Shown here one piece after another: positions 10,347 to 19,367 of a stretch of 64,000 nt of DNA. A program made the translations under genes and the position numbers. How positions within the stretch are numbered: position 1 is the stretch's first letter; each line of letters begins with the position of its first letter. Under the pieces are notes generated by a model. The model ran no database searches. It saw nothing but the letters and a program-made list of their open reading frames with translations, and was not told the DNA's origin. Source of the DNA: Arthrobacter sp. cf158 (lineage in GTDB: Bacteria > Actinomycetota > Actinomycetes > Actinomycetales > Micrococcaceae); contig NZ_FNNR01000003.1 in assembly GCF_900106835.1 (NCBI RefSeq), positions 134,381-198,380 on the forward strand, written 5' to 3'.

Positions 10347-10673
10347 GTGGGCCTTAAAGAGCTGACACCGCAGGAACGTTCCGATGCCCTCGAAAAGGCT
10401 GCCAAGGCACGGGCCGTGCGTGCCGCAGCCAAGGAAAGGCTCAAGCGCGGTGAGGTGAGCATTGCGGAGTTGATCTCCTCGGGCACCACTGACGAGGCGA
10501 TCGCGCGCATGCGGGTGGTGGAACTGTTGGAGGCCCTGCCGGGCATTGGACCCGTCAGGGCGGCCGGGATCATGGCAGAGATTGGCATTGCCGGATCCCG
10601 GCGGATCCGGGGGCTGGGAATTCACCAGGCCCGGGCGCTGGTAGATTTTATGGATACCCAGCAAAGCATTTGA
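10347..10673 (+). CDS. mihF: Integration host factor, actinobacterial type
   Basis: mIHF is a small nucleoid-associated protein unrelated to the enteric IhfAB proteins. It is essential in mycobacteria and binds DNA through a helix-turn/H2TH-like domain. The 108-residue product has the family layout: a basic helical N-terminus rich in Ala, Lys and Arg, then KRGEVSIAELI, then LPGIGPVRAAGIM. The GTG at 10347 is chosen because AGGGG (10335-10339) is seven bases upstream; the in-frame TTG at 10341 would leave no spacing. Its place before gmk and rpoZ is the conserved actinobacterial order. Confidence 0.92.
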   Translation: MGLKELTPQERSDALEKAAKARAVRAAAKERLKRGEVSIAELISSGTTDEAIARMRVVELLEALPGIGPVRAAGIMAEIGIAGSRRIRGLGIHQARALVDFMDTQQSI

Positions 10674-10694
10674 CGCATCTCCCCGAAGGAATCC

Positions 10695-11267
10695 GTGAGC
10701 AAGAATCCTGGACTGACTGTCCTTGCAGGCCCCACTGCCGTTGGCAAGGGAACCGTATCAACGTACATCAGGGACAACTATCCAGAGGTTTGGCTCTCAG
10801 TCTCCGCCACCACCCGGGCGGCCCGTCCTGGTGAAGAGGATGGCGTCCACTACTTCTTCAAATCTGCGGAGGAGTTTGACTCGCTGATCGCCCAGGGCGA
10901 GCTCCTGGAGTGGGCGGTGGTGCACGGCCACAACCGCTACGGCACGCTCCGCAGTACGGTCAATGCCGCCATCGCCGAGGGCAAGTCCGTTCTTCTGGAG
11001 ATCGACCTCCAGGGCGCGCGCCAGGTCAAGGCTGCTGTCCCTGACGCAAACTTTGTGTTCCTTGCCCCGCCCAGCTGGGATGAAATGGTCCGCCGCCTGG
11101 TGGGGCGTGGCACCGAAACGCCGGAGGAACAGCAGCGCAGGCTGGAAACCGCTAAACTGGAACTTGCTGCTGAACCGGAGTTTGACCACACCGTCATCAA
11201 TGACGACGTTCGCCGGGCAGCGGACGAGCTTGTTTCACTCATGGGGCTTACCCCGCACGAGCGCTAA
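10695..11267 (+). CDS. gmk: Guanylate kinase
   Basis: Gmk phosphorylates GMP to GDP. The P-loop GPTAVGKG is at 12-19, and the GMP-binding segment [17 protein letters not shown] follows at about 37-53. The 190-residue length is usual. The GTG start has GAAGGA five bases before it. The gene sits 21 bases after mihF and just before rpoZ, an arrangement shared with many bacteria where ppGpp metabolism and RNA polymerase omega are linked. Confidence 0.96.
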   Translation: MSKNPGLTVLAGPTAVGKGTVSTYIRDNYPEVWLSVSATTRAARPGEEDGVHYFFKSAEEFDSLIAQGELLEWAVVHGHNRYGTLRSTVNAAIAEGKSVLLEIDLQGARQVKAAVPDANFVFLAPPSWDEMVRRLVGRGTETPEEQQRRLETAKLELAAEPEFDHTVINDDVRRAADELVSLMGLTPHER

Positions 11268-11290
11268 AGCGCTTGCAATTGTTGGCCCGC

Positions 11291-11296
11291 TAGAAT
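11291..11296 (+). promoter_or_regulatory. Possible -10 element for rpoZ
   Basis: TAGAAT differs from TATAAT in one base and lies 12 bases before the rpoZ start codon, so a transcript starting there would have a very short leader. No good -35 is present at 16-18 bases; TTGCAA at 11273 is too close. Weak evidence. Confidence 0.3.
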
Positions 11297-11307
11297 TTGG
11301 AGAATTC

Positions 11308-11568
11308 GTGTCCACGAACCTTGAAGGCATCATCAACCCGCCGATCGATTCGCTGCTTGAGGCTGCCGATTCCAAGTACGGCCTGGTCATCTTCGGTGCC
11401 AAGCGTGCCCGTCAGATCAACGCCTACTACGCACAGCTGCACGAGGGCCTGTTTGAGTACGTCGGTCCGTTGGTCGACACCAAGCTGAACGAGAAGTCGC
11501 TCTCGATCGCCCTCCGCGAGATCAACGAAGGCCTCCTGGTCTCCACGCCGATCGAGCCCGCAGAATAA
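11308..11568 (+). CDS. rpoZ: DNA-directed RNA polymerase omega subunit
   Basis: Omega helps assemble RNA polymerase by folding the beta' subunit. The 86-residue product begins at GTG 11308, with GGAG at 11299-11302 upstream. The frame is open far upstream into gmk, but that extension is the wrong frame of a real gene. Family features are [20 protein letters not shown] near 17-36 and the conserved [10 protein letters not shown] near 63-72. It forms a short cluster with gmk and coaBC. Confidence 0.95.
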   Translation: MSTNLEGIINPPIDSLLEAADSKYGLVIFGAKRARQINAYYAQLHEGLFEYVGPLVDTKLNEKSLSIALREINEGLLVSTPIEPAE

Positions 11569-11594
11569 GCAGACTGCCTGTTGACGGAGGTCAC

Positions 11595-12851
11595 GTGCGC
11601 ATAGTCCTCGGAGTCGGGGGAGGGATCGCAGCCTATAAGGTTGCATCGCTCCTCCGGCTTTTTACTGAAGCCGGTCACAAGGTGACGGTCATCCCCACAG
11701 AAGCGGCAACCCGCTTCGTTGGGGTGGCCACCTGGGAAGCACTCTCGGGGAATCCGGTGAGCAACAGCGTCTTTGACGACGTGGAGAAGGTCAATCATGT
11801 CCGCTTGGGGCATGAGGCTGACCTGATCGTGGTTGCCCCGGCCACTGCCGATCTCCTGGCCAAAGCAGCAACCGGGCAAGCGGGCGACCTCCTCACCAAC
11901 ACACTCCTGATGGCCCACGGGCCGGTGCTCTTCGCTCCGGCGATGCACACTGAAATGTGGCAGCACGCCGCCACCCAGGCCAACGTGGAGACGCTGCGCA
12001 GCCGAGGCGTGACTGTGCTTGAACCAGCGTCCGGTCGCCTCACCGGTTCTGACTCCGGTCCGGGCCGGCTGCCCGAGCCGGAAGCAATCTATGCCGCCGC
12101 CATGGCGCTGGCAGAGGTTGCCGTGGACGGCGAGCCGAAGGCGTCGCCCGCCGCCTACACCCCCTTGGCTGGTCGGAAGGTCACGATTTCCGCCGGTGGG
12201 ACCCGGGAAGCCCTGGACCCTGTGCGCTTCCTCGGTAACCGTTCTTCGGGCAAGCAAGGTACAGCACTGGCCGCGGCTGCACTGGCCGCCGGAGCAACGG
12301 TCCGGTTCCTGGCCGCGCATATGGACGTCGAGCCGCCTGCCGGCGTCGAGCTCATCCGCGTTGAATCAGCTTTGGAACTGCGGGAAGCGGCGCTGAAAGC
12401 TGCGGTGGATTCCGACGTCGTCATCATGGCCGCTGCTGTGGCGGACTTCCGCCCGGCAGAGATTTCGGACACGAAGATCAAAAAGGTGGACGGCGAGGAT
12501 GCGCCGGTGGTGCGGCTGGTCCGGAACCCGGACATCCTTCACGAGTTGGTTGAGCGACGGAACGCCGAAGGCGGTCAGCAGCTGATTGTTGGATTCGCCG
12601 CCGAAACGGGCGACGCGCAGGGCGATGTCCTTGAGCACGCCACGGCCAAGCTCAAACGCAAGGGCTGCGATCTGCTGGTGGTTAACCAGGTGGGCGTTGG
12701 CCGCGTCTTCGGCCAGGATGAGAACTCTGTGGTCATTCTGTCCGGCCACGGTGCCGAGCCGCAGTCGGCCGCTGGCTCAAAGGCTGACGTTGCTGCTGCC
12801 GTGGTGGACCGGGTGGGCGCCGAGCTCGCACGGGTCTTCCCGGCCTTGTAA
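11595..12851 (+). CDS. coaBC: Bifunctional phosphopantothenoylcysteine decarboxylase / synthetase
   Basis: This enzyme carries out two steps of coenzyme A synthesis: ligation of cysteine to phosphopantothenate (CoaB) and decarboxylation to phosphopantetheine (CoaC). The N-terminal flavoprotein CoaC domain (about 1-180) shows GVGGGIAAYK, VAPATADLLAK and PAMHTEMW. The C-terminal CoaB domain (about 190-418) shows SAGGTREALDPVRFLGNRSS and AAAVADFRP. The length of 418 fits the fused form. The GTG start follows the rpoZ stop by 26 bases, with a GGAGG ribosome-binding site. Confidence 0.95.
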   Translation: MRIVLGVGGGIAAYKVASLLRLFTEAGHKVTVIPTEAATRFVGVATWEALSGNPVSNSVFDDVEKVNHVRLGHEADLIVVAPATADLLAKAATGQAGDLLTNTLLMAHGPVLFAPAMHTEMWQHAATQANVETLRSRGVTVLEPASGRLTGSDSGPGRLPEPEAIYAAAMALAEVAVDGEPKASPAAYTPLAGRKVTISAGGTREALDPVRFLGNRSSGKQGTALAAAALAAGATVRFLAAHMDVEPPAGVELIRVESALELREAALKAAVDSDVVIMAAAVADFRPAEISDTKIKKVDGEDAPVVRLVRNPDILHELVERRNAEGGQQLIVGFAAETGDAQGDVLEHATAKLKRKGCDLLVVNQVGVGRVFGQDENSVVILSGHGAEPQSAAGSKADVAAAVVDRVGAELARVFPAL

Positions 12852-12927
12852 CCGATCCCACACCCGAATTCTTAGCATAGGGACACACGGCAGATGCCGC
12901 CGTCCCGCAACCCAGTAAGGTGGTCGA

Positions 12928-14157
12928 GTGACTTTACCGCTGCACCATGAACCCCATGGCACCCCGTCCAAGCTCCGGCTCTTCACCTCCGAGTCGGTCA
13001 CCGAAGGGCACCCGGACAAGATCTGTGACCAAATCAGCGACGCCATCCTTGATGCGCTGCTGGCCGCGGACCCTGAATCCCGCGTGGCCGTTGAGACCAT
13101 GGCCACCACGGGGCTGGTGCACGTGGCTGGTGAGGTCACCACCGACGCCTATGTAGAGATTCCGCAGATTGTTCGCGAGACCATCCTCGGCATCGGCTAT
13201 GACTCGTCCGCCAATGGCTTCGACGGCGCCCGATGTGGGGTTTCCGTTTCCATCGGGCAGCAGTCCAATGACATTGCCGGGGGAGTGTTCAATTCCTTAG
13301 AGGCCCGTGAGGGACGTCAGGAAGATGACTACGACCTCCAGGGCGCAGGTGACCAAGGGATCATGTTCGGCTACGCCAGCGATGAGACGGCGTCATACAT
13401 GCCCACTCCCATCTGGCTGGCCCACCGCCTGTCTGAACGCCTCACAGAGGTCCGCAAGAACGGCGAGTTGGCATACCTCCGCCCGGACGGCAAGACCCAG
13501 GTTACGGTAGGGTACGACGGCGACCGGCCGGTTTCGGTGGAAACGGTGGTCATTTCCAGCCAGCACGCCGAGGAAGCAAGCCTGGAGCAGCTTCGGGCCG
13601 ACCTCGCCAGTTACGTCATTGATCCCGTTCTGGCGGCGTCAAGCCTCGACCTCTCGCGGACGGCCAACATCCTCAACCCCGCCGGTGCCTTCGTCATCGG
13701 CGGCCCGGTAGGCGACGCCGGCCTCACCGGACGCAAGATCATCGTCGACACCTATGGCGGGTTCTCCCGTCACGGCGGCGGCGCGTTTTCCGGCAAGGAT
13801 CCGTCCAAGGTGGACCGCTCGGCTGCTTACGCCATGCGCTGGGTTGCCAAGAATGTGGTGGCCGCTGGATTGGCCAAGCGCGCCGAGATCCAGATCGCGT
13901 ATGCCATTGGTCAGGCACGTCCTGTTGGAACCTACGTTGAGACCTTCGGCACAGAAACGGTTGACCCCGCCCGCATCAGCGAGGCGATCGACGAACTCTT
14001 CGACCTCCGTCCCCGCGCCATCATCGACGCCTTGGACCTCAAGAGGCCCATCTACGCCAAGACGGCGGCCCACGGTCACTTTGGCCGCGACGAACCTGAC
14101 TTCACGTGGGAGCGCCTGGACCGGGTTGATGACCTGAAGGAATACTTCAACGCCTGA
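12928..14157 (+). CDS. metK: S-adenosylmethionine synthetase
   Basis: MetK makes S-adenosylmethionine from methionine and ATP. The 409-residue protein has the first signature [16 protein letters not shown] from 27 and the glycine-rich phosphate loop [19 protein letters not shown]. All three domains of the family are covered. The GTG start lies 76 bases after coaBC. I see no SAM riboswitch in that gap. A GC-rich hairpin follows the gene. Confidence 0.97.
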   Translation: MTLPLHHEPHGTPSKLRLFTSESVTEGHPDKICDQISDAILDALLAADPESRVAVETMATTGLVHVAGEVTTDAYVEIPQIVRETILGIGYDSSANGFDGARCGVSVSIGQQSNDIAGGVFNSLEAREGRQEDDYDLQGAGDQGIMFGYASDETASYMPTPIWLAHRLSERLTEVRKNGELAYLRPDGKTQVTVGYDGDRPVSVETVVISSQHAEEASLEQLRADLASYVIDPVLAASSLDLSRTANILNPAGAFVIGGPVGDAGLTGRKIIVDTYGGFSRHGGGAFSGKDPSKVDRSAAYAMRWVAKNVVAAGLAKRAEIQIAYAIGQARPVGTYVETFGTETVDPARISEAIDELFDLRPRAIIDALDLKRPIYAKTAAHGHFGRDEPDFTWERLDRVDDLKEYFNA

Positions 14158-14233
14158 TTCCTTCCCTCCCGCCGGGTCCGCACGGCCGATGTTGTTTTGT
14201 CGGTGGTTCGTGGTTGGCTGGAGCCAGAGAGAT

Positions 14234-14265
14234 GCCCGCAGCGGGTCGATCCCGCTGCGGGCTTT
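14234..14265 (+). terminator. Intrinsic terminator after metK
   Basis: A 12-bp perfect stem (GCCCGCAGCGGG with CCCGCTGCGGGC) encloses a five-base loop and is followed by TTTC. It lies 76 bases after metK and 53 bases before priA, so priA probably has its own promoter or depends on readthrough. Confidence 0.75.
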
Positions 14266-14317
14266 CTGCGTTGATGGTGCGCGGTAGTGGCCGCGCGATG
14301 AATTGGAGGTGAAGAGC

Positions 14318-16411
14318 ATGGCAGGACACGAGGCCCAGCCGTCGCTGCTCCAACCATCATTGCTGCAAGGTTTTCCGGCGCGGGCACAGGTCAGCGGTCC
14401 TCCGCTGGCCGCGGTTAACCCTGTTGCCCGCGTCATCTTGGAGTCATCCCTGCCGCATCTGGACAGGCCCTTTGACTACAGCGTTCCCGCAGAGCTCGCG
14501 GAGGCGGCTGCTCCCGGTGTCCGCGTGAAGGTTAAATTCAACGGTCAGGAACTGAACGGCTTTATTGTCGAGCGGCGTGATGACTCGGATGCAGCCCACC
14601 CGCTGACGCCCTTGCATAAGGTCGTCTCCCCGGTGGCTGTCCTGGTCCCTGCTGTCTCCAGGTTGGCCGGAACGGTGGCTGCCCGGTACGCCGGGACGCT
14701 CAGCGATGTTCTCCGGACGGCTGTTCCGCCCCGGGTTGCCAAAGTGGAGAAGGAACTGTTGGCAGGGGATTTCGACGCCGACGCAGTGGACCTTAAGCCG
14801 TTCACGGACGCCCATGCCTGGGCCGCCTACTCCAACGGCGCATCTTTTCTGCAGCACCTTGCCAGTGGCGGTTCTCCCAAGGCTGTGCTCACGGCCCTCC
14901 AGGGATTCGGTCCTGAAGGATGGCCGGCCCTCATCGCGTCGGCCGTTGCCACGGTCCGGTCCTCCGGCCGTGGAGCGGTGGTGGTTGTGCCGGACTATCG
15001 GGACCTTGAACAATTGGAGGCTGCCCTCACCCAGGTACTGCCGGCATCCGATGTTGCCCGGCTCACCGCGGATGACGGTCAAACGCCTCGCTACAGGAAT
15101 TTCCTGCGACTACTGAGCGGAAGTGCCGGGGTGGCCATCGGCACCCGTTCAGCGGCCTATGCGCCAGTGCGGGATCTCGGCCTGGTGGTGTGCTGGGATG
15201 ACGGTGATGACCTCCACATCGAGCAGCGGGCCCCCTACGCGCATACGCGTGAAGTCCTGTTGCTACGCGCCGAGCAGGAGGGGTCAGCCTGCTTGATGGC
15301 TGCCCATAGCCGGAGTACCGAACTTCAACGCCTGGTGGAAATGCAGTGGGCGGTGCCCCTTGATGCACCACGCACAGCTGTCCGTTCCACTGTTCCCCGG
15401 GTCCTCAACACCGCGGACAGCTTCGAGCAGGAGCGCGACCCCTTGGCGCGCATTGCGCGTTTGCCAGGTGCGGCCTGGCGTGCCGCCAAGGAGGGGCTGG
15501 AACGTGGACCCGTCCTGGTGCAGGTTGCACGTGCAGGTTATGCACCATCCTTGGTGTGCGAGACATGCCGTGAGCTTGCCCGCTGCAACGCCTGCCAGGG
15601 GCCTCTGGCAGTCTCCAGCAGTTCTGCTGTGCCATCATGCCGCTGGTGCTCAACACCGGCTCCCCAGTGGCGCTGCACGCACTGCAGCGGGACCAGGTTG
15701 CGCAGGGGAGCGGCCGGCGTCATGAGGACCGCAGAGGAACTGGGGCGGGCTTTCCCGGGCGCATCAGTTGTGACTTCCTCCGGAGAGCACATCAAGGCAA
15801 CTGTTCCGGACAGTCCTGCTTTGGTGGTGGCTACTGTGGGGGCAGAGCCCGTGGCACCTCACGGTTATGCGGCTGCATTGCTGCTGGATGGGAATTCACT
15901 GCTTCGGCGGGAAAATCTTCGGGCAGGGGAAGACACCGTCCGGCGCTGGTTCAACGCTGCAGCCCTGGTGAAGCCTGCCAGCCAAGGCGGTCTGGTGGTC
16001 ATCACTGCGGACGACACTACTGCCACAGGAGCCCTCCTGCGGTGGGACGCTCCGGGGTACGCGTCACGGGAACTGGCCCTTCGGAAGGAACTTCAACTGC
16101 CCCCGGCGGTCCGGGTAGCATCCGTCACCGGTTCCAGGGCCGACGTCGGGCTTTTTTCTGACGCTTTCGAAGCTAGCGCCGGGGCGGTAACCGGCACCAA
16201 ACTTCGTAAGGCCGGTCCCGCTCCAGTGCAGTTGTACTCCGGGCCGGGAAGCTCCGGAGAGGCGGAGGCAGACGTGCGTACGCTTTACTTCATTCCCTAC
16301 ACGGACGCCGCGGAAACCACGCGGGCCCTGCGGGCTGTCAAGGTAGCCAGCGCTGCCAAACGTACGTCCGGTCCGGTACAACTCCGCCTGGACGGCGTTG
16401 ACGTCCTCTAG
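14318..16411 (+). CDS. priA: Primosomal protein PriA-like, without helicase motifs
   Basis: The 697-residue protein has the PriA N-terminal DNA-binding domain (about 38-140) and the cysteine-rich zinc region (CETC, CNAC, CRWC and CTHC around 410-465). The ATPase motifs are degenerate: no GKT Walker A is seen in the segment near 200-230, and the DEAH position reads WDDGDD. Loss of these motifs is known for actinobacterial PriA, which is annotated as a probable non-helicase replication restart protein. The ATG at 14318 has GGAGGTGA five bases upstream. The gene converges with the glycosyltransferase seven bases downstream. Confidence 0.88.
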   Translation: MAGHEAQPSLLQPSLLQGFPARAQVSGPPLAAVNPVARVILESSLPHLDRPFDYSVPAELAEAAAPGVRVKVKFNGQELNGFIVERRDDSDAAHPLTPLHKVVSPVAVLVPAVSRLAGTVAARYAGTLSDVLRTAVPPRVAKVEKELLAGDFDADAVDLKPFTDAHAWAAYSNGASFLQHLASGGSPKAVLTALQGFGPEGWPALIASAVATVRSSGRGAVVVVPDYRDLEQLEAALTQVLPASDVARLTADDGQTPRYRNFLRLLSGSAGVAIGTRSAAYAPVRDLGLVVCWDDGDDLHIEQRAPYAHTREVLLLRAEQEGSACLMAAHSRSTELQRLVEMQWAVPLDAPRTAVRSTVPRVLNTADSFEQERDPLARIARLPGAAWRAAKEGLERGPVLVQVARAGYAPSLVCETCRELARCNACQGPLAVSSSSAVPSCRWCSTPAPQWRCTHCSGTRLRRGAAGVMRTAEELGRAFPGASVVTSSGEHIKATVPDSPALVVATVGAEPVAPHGYAAALLLDGNSLLRRENLRAGEDTVRRWFNAAALVKPASQGGLVVITADDTTATGALLRWDAPGYASRELALRKELQLPPAVRVASVTGSRADVGLFSDAFEASAGAVTGTKLRKAGPAPVQLYSGPGSSGEAEADVRTLYFIPYTDAAETTRALRAVKVASAAKRTSGPVQLRLDGVDVL

Positions 16412-16418
16412 CAGGCGG

Positions 16419-17501
16419 CTAAGCCTTTCGCAGACGGAGGGCCACAACTTCCCTGGCTGCGGCAAGAAGTTGCTGTGCTGAAGCGTCCCAGTTGAATTCC
16501 GATGCCCGCTCCACGGACTTGCGTGAGCGCTGCTGCCAGAGACCGTCGCTTCCCAGTGCAGTCACAGCATCAGCGAATTCCGTGGGCGATTCGGGGTCAA
16601 CGTAACTGACGGCGTCGCCGCCAACTTCCCGGAAGATCGGGATGTCGCTGGCGATCACCGGCGTCCCCAAGGCCATCGCTTCCACCAAGGGCAGGCCGTA
16701 CCCCTCTGCGCGGGAGAGGCTGATGAGGGCGGTGGCCCGGACCAGGAGTTGGTCGTATTGGGCATCGGTCACACCGTTGTGGAACTGTACCTTCGCGCCC
16801 TCGGGAACCATGGCCTGCAGTTCTGCCCTGCGCTGGGGCGTGATCCGGCTCAGAAGATGAAGAGTGTAGTCCGGCAGGCCGGCCATCCCCCGGATCATGG
16901 TTTCCACGTTCTTGTACGGCATGAACGAACCCATATAGAGCAGGGTCTTGTCGGCGCCGGCGTCGGGGTCGCGGGGTGTCTGGCCGGGTTGGGGAGCGTT
17001 GCCCACAATCCGCACCGGCCGCTTGGTCAGCTTGTACTTGGCCATCAAAGCCTCAGTGGTGCGGCTGATGGTGGCCACCACGTCCGCCCGGTTCAGCAGG
17101 AGCCGCTGCGGCCAGAAGGCCTTGTGGTACAGCCGCCACAACAAGCGCACGGGCGCTGGGAGGAAGCCCGGGGGAGTTGGGTGTTCGTAGTAGATGAGGT
17201 CGTGCAGGGTGAGGACCAGCCCATAACGTCGACCCAGGGTGCCCATGGTCTGCATGGGACACACTACGACGTCGGCACCCAACGGGTTGACTTTCCGGGC
17301 CACGAACAACTCCAGCGGAGACAAGGGGCTGTTGACCATTACGTAGGGGACGTCGGGCAGCAGGGTGAGTTGGCGCTTGTCGCTGATCAGCATGGTGACA
17401 TCGGCGATCTTTGATGTCGCGGCTATGAGGCTAGAACCGTAGCGGCTGATGCCATCGTGGTGGTCCGTTCTGGTAAAGCGGGCATCGATGACAATTTTCA
17501 C
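16419..17501 (-). CDS. Glycosyltransferase, GT4-like
   Basis: The 360-residue protein has a GT-B layout: an N-terminal Rossmann half with MKIVIDAR at the start and LTLHDLIYYEHP near 95-106, and a C-terminal nucleotide-sugar half with YMGSFMPYKN, SLSRAEGYGLPLVEAMALG and GTPVIASDIPIFREVGGDA. The conserved EGYGLPLVEAM motif is the family 4 donor-site signature. The acceptor is unknown; cell-wall polysaccharide or a glycolipid is plausible. Its GTG overlaps the stop of the upstream hydrolase by four bases, so the two are co-translated. Confidence 0.85.
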   Translation of the reverse strand: MKIVIDARFTRTDHHDGISRYGSSLIAATSKIADVTMLISDKRQLTLLPDVPYVMVNSPLSPLELFVARKVNPLGADVVVCPMQTMGTLGRRYGLVLTLHDLIYYEHPTPPGFLPAPVRLLWRLYHKAFWPQRLLLNRADVVATISRTTEALMAKYKLTKRPVRIVGNAPQPGQTPRDPDAGADKTLLYMGSFMPYKNVETMIRGMAGLPDYTLHLLSRITPQRRAELQAMVPEGAKVQFHNGVTDAQYDQLLVRATALISLSRAEGYGLPLVEAMALGTPVIASDIPIFREVGGDAVSYVDPESPTEFADAVTALGSDGLWQQRSRKSVERASEFNWDASAQQLLAAAREVVALRLRKA

Positions 17502-18442
17502 GCGGGATGTTCCTCCAGGAAAGTGCGGATGGCTGCTGCTGCCGGGACCGGCGTCTCATAGTGGATTAAGTGCCCGACGCCGGGGATGACTTCCAGCGCC
17601 GCATCGGGAAGGAGCGCCATGAGTTTGTGCTGGTTGGGAAGGGTGGCAATCTCATCTTTTTCGCCGGCGACGAGGAGCACAGGAAGCGTCAATTGACCGG
17701 CAACCTCGGCCACATGTCCCGAGACCGAGGCTTTGAAGGATTCCAGCAGGCTTTTCCGGTCCGAGAACGCGCTGAAATAGGCGTCGTGTTGACCGTGGAT
17801 GAAGCGACGCAGGTTCTTGTCCTTGGTTTTGGCCATAGTGATGCTCATGACGCGGACGATCGCCCGATTGCGGAGGACGGCGAGTCCCAGGCGGCTGGGG
17901 AGCTTGGCTGAGACCTGATAGTAGAGCACTGCCAGTTTGGTCATGATTCCCTTGGGACCTTCCAGTGCCGGTGCGGCAATGGGGTTAACCAGGATCAGGG
18001 GGTAGACGGCGCCTGGATGCGAGGCCGCAAAATGGCTTGCCACGATCGAACCGAACGAGTGGCCAAGCAGCACAGTTTTGGGCCCCAGACCGAGGGCGGC
18101 CATGAAGCCGCTGATGAACTGGCCGTAGCGTTCAACGCTGTGCTCGCCGTCGACGAAAGGTTCAGAGCTTCCGAACGCCGGCAGATCAGGCATGATGATG
18201 CGCATCTCCGGGAGCTGGTCCGCAACGCGCAGCAGGCCGTGGTGGTCTCCGCGGAAGCCGTGGATGACCAGGATGGTACGGGTCTTGGGGGTTGTACTGA
18301 CCGGTTCGTATGTCCAGTACGCCACGGCGCTGCCGTCTACCTCCACGTCTGAGGCGTGTGTGCGCCCCGCCAAGGAGCTGCTGAAGAAATCGCTGGGGGC
18401 CTGCGCACCTTGGGGCGAGTGCGCGGTGTCCACGTTATCCAT
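17498..18442 (-). CDS. Alpha/beta hydrolase
   Basis: The 314-residue protein has the alpha/beta hydrolase fold. The oxyanion loop HGFRGDHHG begins at 61, the nucleophile is Ser 129 in GHSFGS, and the acid and histidine are in GEKDEIATLPN and GVGHLIHYE near the end. No signal peptide is seen. The gene starts nine bases after the aldo/keto reductase and overlaps the glycosyltransferase by four bases. Substrate is unknown. Confidence 0.85.
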   Translation of the reverse strand: MDNVDTAHSPQGAQAPSDFFSSSLAGRTHASDVEVDGSAVAYWTYEPVSTTPKTRTILVIHGFRGDHHGLLRVADQLPEMRIIMPDLPAFGSSEPFVDGEHSVERYGQFISGFMAALGLGPKTVLLGHSFGSIVASHFAASHPGAVYPLILVNPIAAPALEGPKGIMTKLAVLYYQVSAKLPSRLGLAVLRNRAIVRVMSITMAKTKDKNLRRFIHGQHDAYFSAFSDRKSLLESFKASVSGHVAEVAGQLTLPVLLVAGEKDEIATLPNQHKLMALLPDAALEVIPGVGHLIHYETPVPAAAAIRTFLEEHPA

Positions 18443-18451
18443 ATGGTGTTC

Positions 18452-19333
18452 CTAGTTCACGTTGTCCGGATGCGAGCCGGTGCGGTGGTGGCGTTCCAGA
18501 GTTGCGATGCCATCCATGTCGGTGCCATCCAGATCGAAGTCGAAAATGGCGAAGTTTTCCTTGATGCGTCCCGCAGAGCTTGCCTTGGGGATGACCAGAT
18601 TGCCCAGCTGAAGATGCCAGCGGAGAATAACCTGCGCCGGGGTCCGGTTGTACTTCTCCGACAAGGCCACGATCGCCGGATCGGCCAGGACCTGTCCGCG
18701 GCCAAGGGGACTCCAGGCCTCAGTGGCGATGCCGAGTTGTTCGTGCAACGTCCGGAGCCGGGTCTGCTGCAGCCACGGGTGCAGTTCGATCTGGTTGACG
18801 GCCGGAACCACCTCGGCCTTCTGCATGAGTTCTTCCAGGTGTCCCGGCTGGAAATTGGACACACCGATTGCCCGCACTTTGCCTTCCCTGTACAGGGTCT
18901 CCATGGCTTTGTAGGTCTCTGCAAACAGGCCCCGCCCGGCGCAAGGCCAGTGGATGAGGTAGAGGTCCACGTAATCGAGGCCCAGGTTGGAGATGGAGGT
19001 GTCGAACGCCCGGAGGGTGGCGTCGTAGCCTTGGTCGTCGTTCCAGACCTTTGTGGTGACGAACAGATCCTCGCGTGAAAGGGCGTGGACCGACTCCCCG
19101 GAACCTCCAGTGCCGTTGTTGGCAGCCGCAGCATCTCCGATGGCGCCGCCTATGCCCCGGCCGACGCCTACCTCGTTGCCGTACATCGCTGCGGTATCGA
19201 AACGCCTGTAGCCCTCGCCCAGGGCGGTGGCCACCAGAGCATCTGCGTCTTTGGGCGGAACCTTATAGAGGCCAAATCCCAGGCGTTCCATCTGTACGCC
19301 GTTGTTTAATGTCAGCCGGGCTGGGGATCTCAT
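18452..19333 (-). CDS. Aldo/keto reductase
   Basis: An NADPH-dependent oxidoreductase of the AKR superfamily with 293 residues from the ATG at 19333. The catalytic tetrad is complete: Asp 46 and Tyr 51 in FDTAAMYGNE, Lys 95 in TTKVWN, and His 128 in LIHWP. An insertion rich in Ala, Asn and Gly lies at about 66-82. Another in-frame ATG at 19351 would add six residues, and the open frame continues further upstream into the SorC gene without support. It is 34 bases downstream of the regulator and probably in one transcript with it. Confidence 0.88.
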   Translation of the reverse strand: MRSPARLTLNNGVQMERLGFGLYKVPPKDADALVATALGEGYRRFDTAAMYGNEVGVGRGIGGAIGDAAAANNGTGGSGESVHALSREDLFVTTKVWNDDQGYDATLRAFDTSISNLGLDYVDLYLIHWPCAGRGLFAETYKAMETLYREGKVRAIGVSNFQPGHLEELMQKAEVVPAVNQIELHPWLQQTRLRTLHEQLGIATEAWSPLGRGQVLADPAIVALSEKYNRTPAQVILRWHLQLGNLVIPKASSAGRIKENFAIFDFDLDGTDMDGIATLERHHRTGSHPDNVN

Positions 19334-19367
19334 AGCAACGACTCTACCCATTCCCTGCACGAATGCT

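Noticed and set aside
12895..12951. Short frame beginning MPPSRNP that overlaps the metK start
   Set aside because: It has no codon bias towards Met or Ser for sensing and no following hairpin switch. Probably chance.
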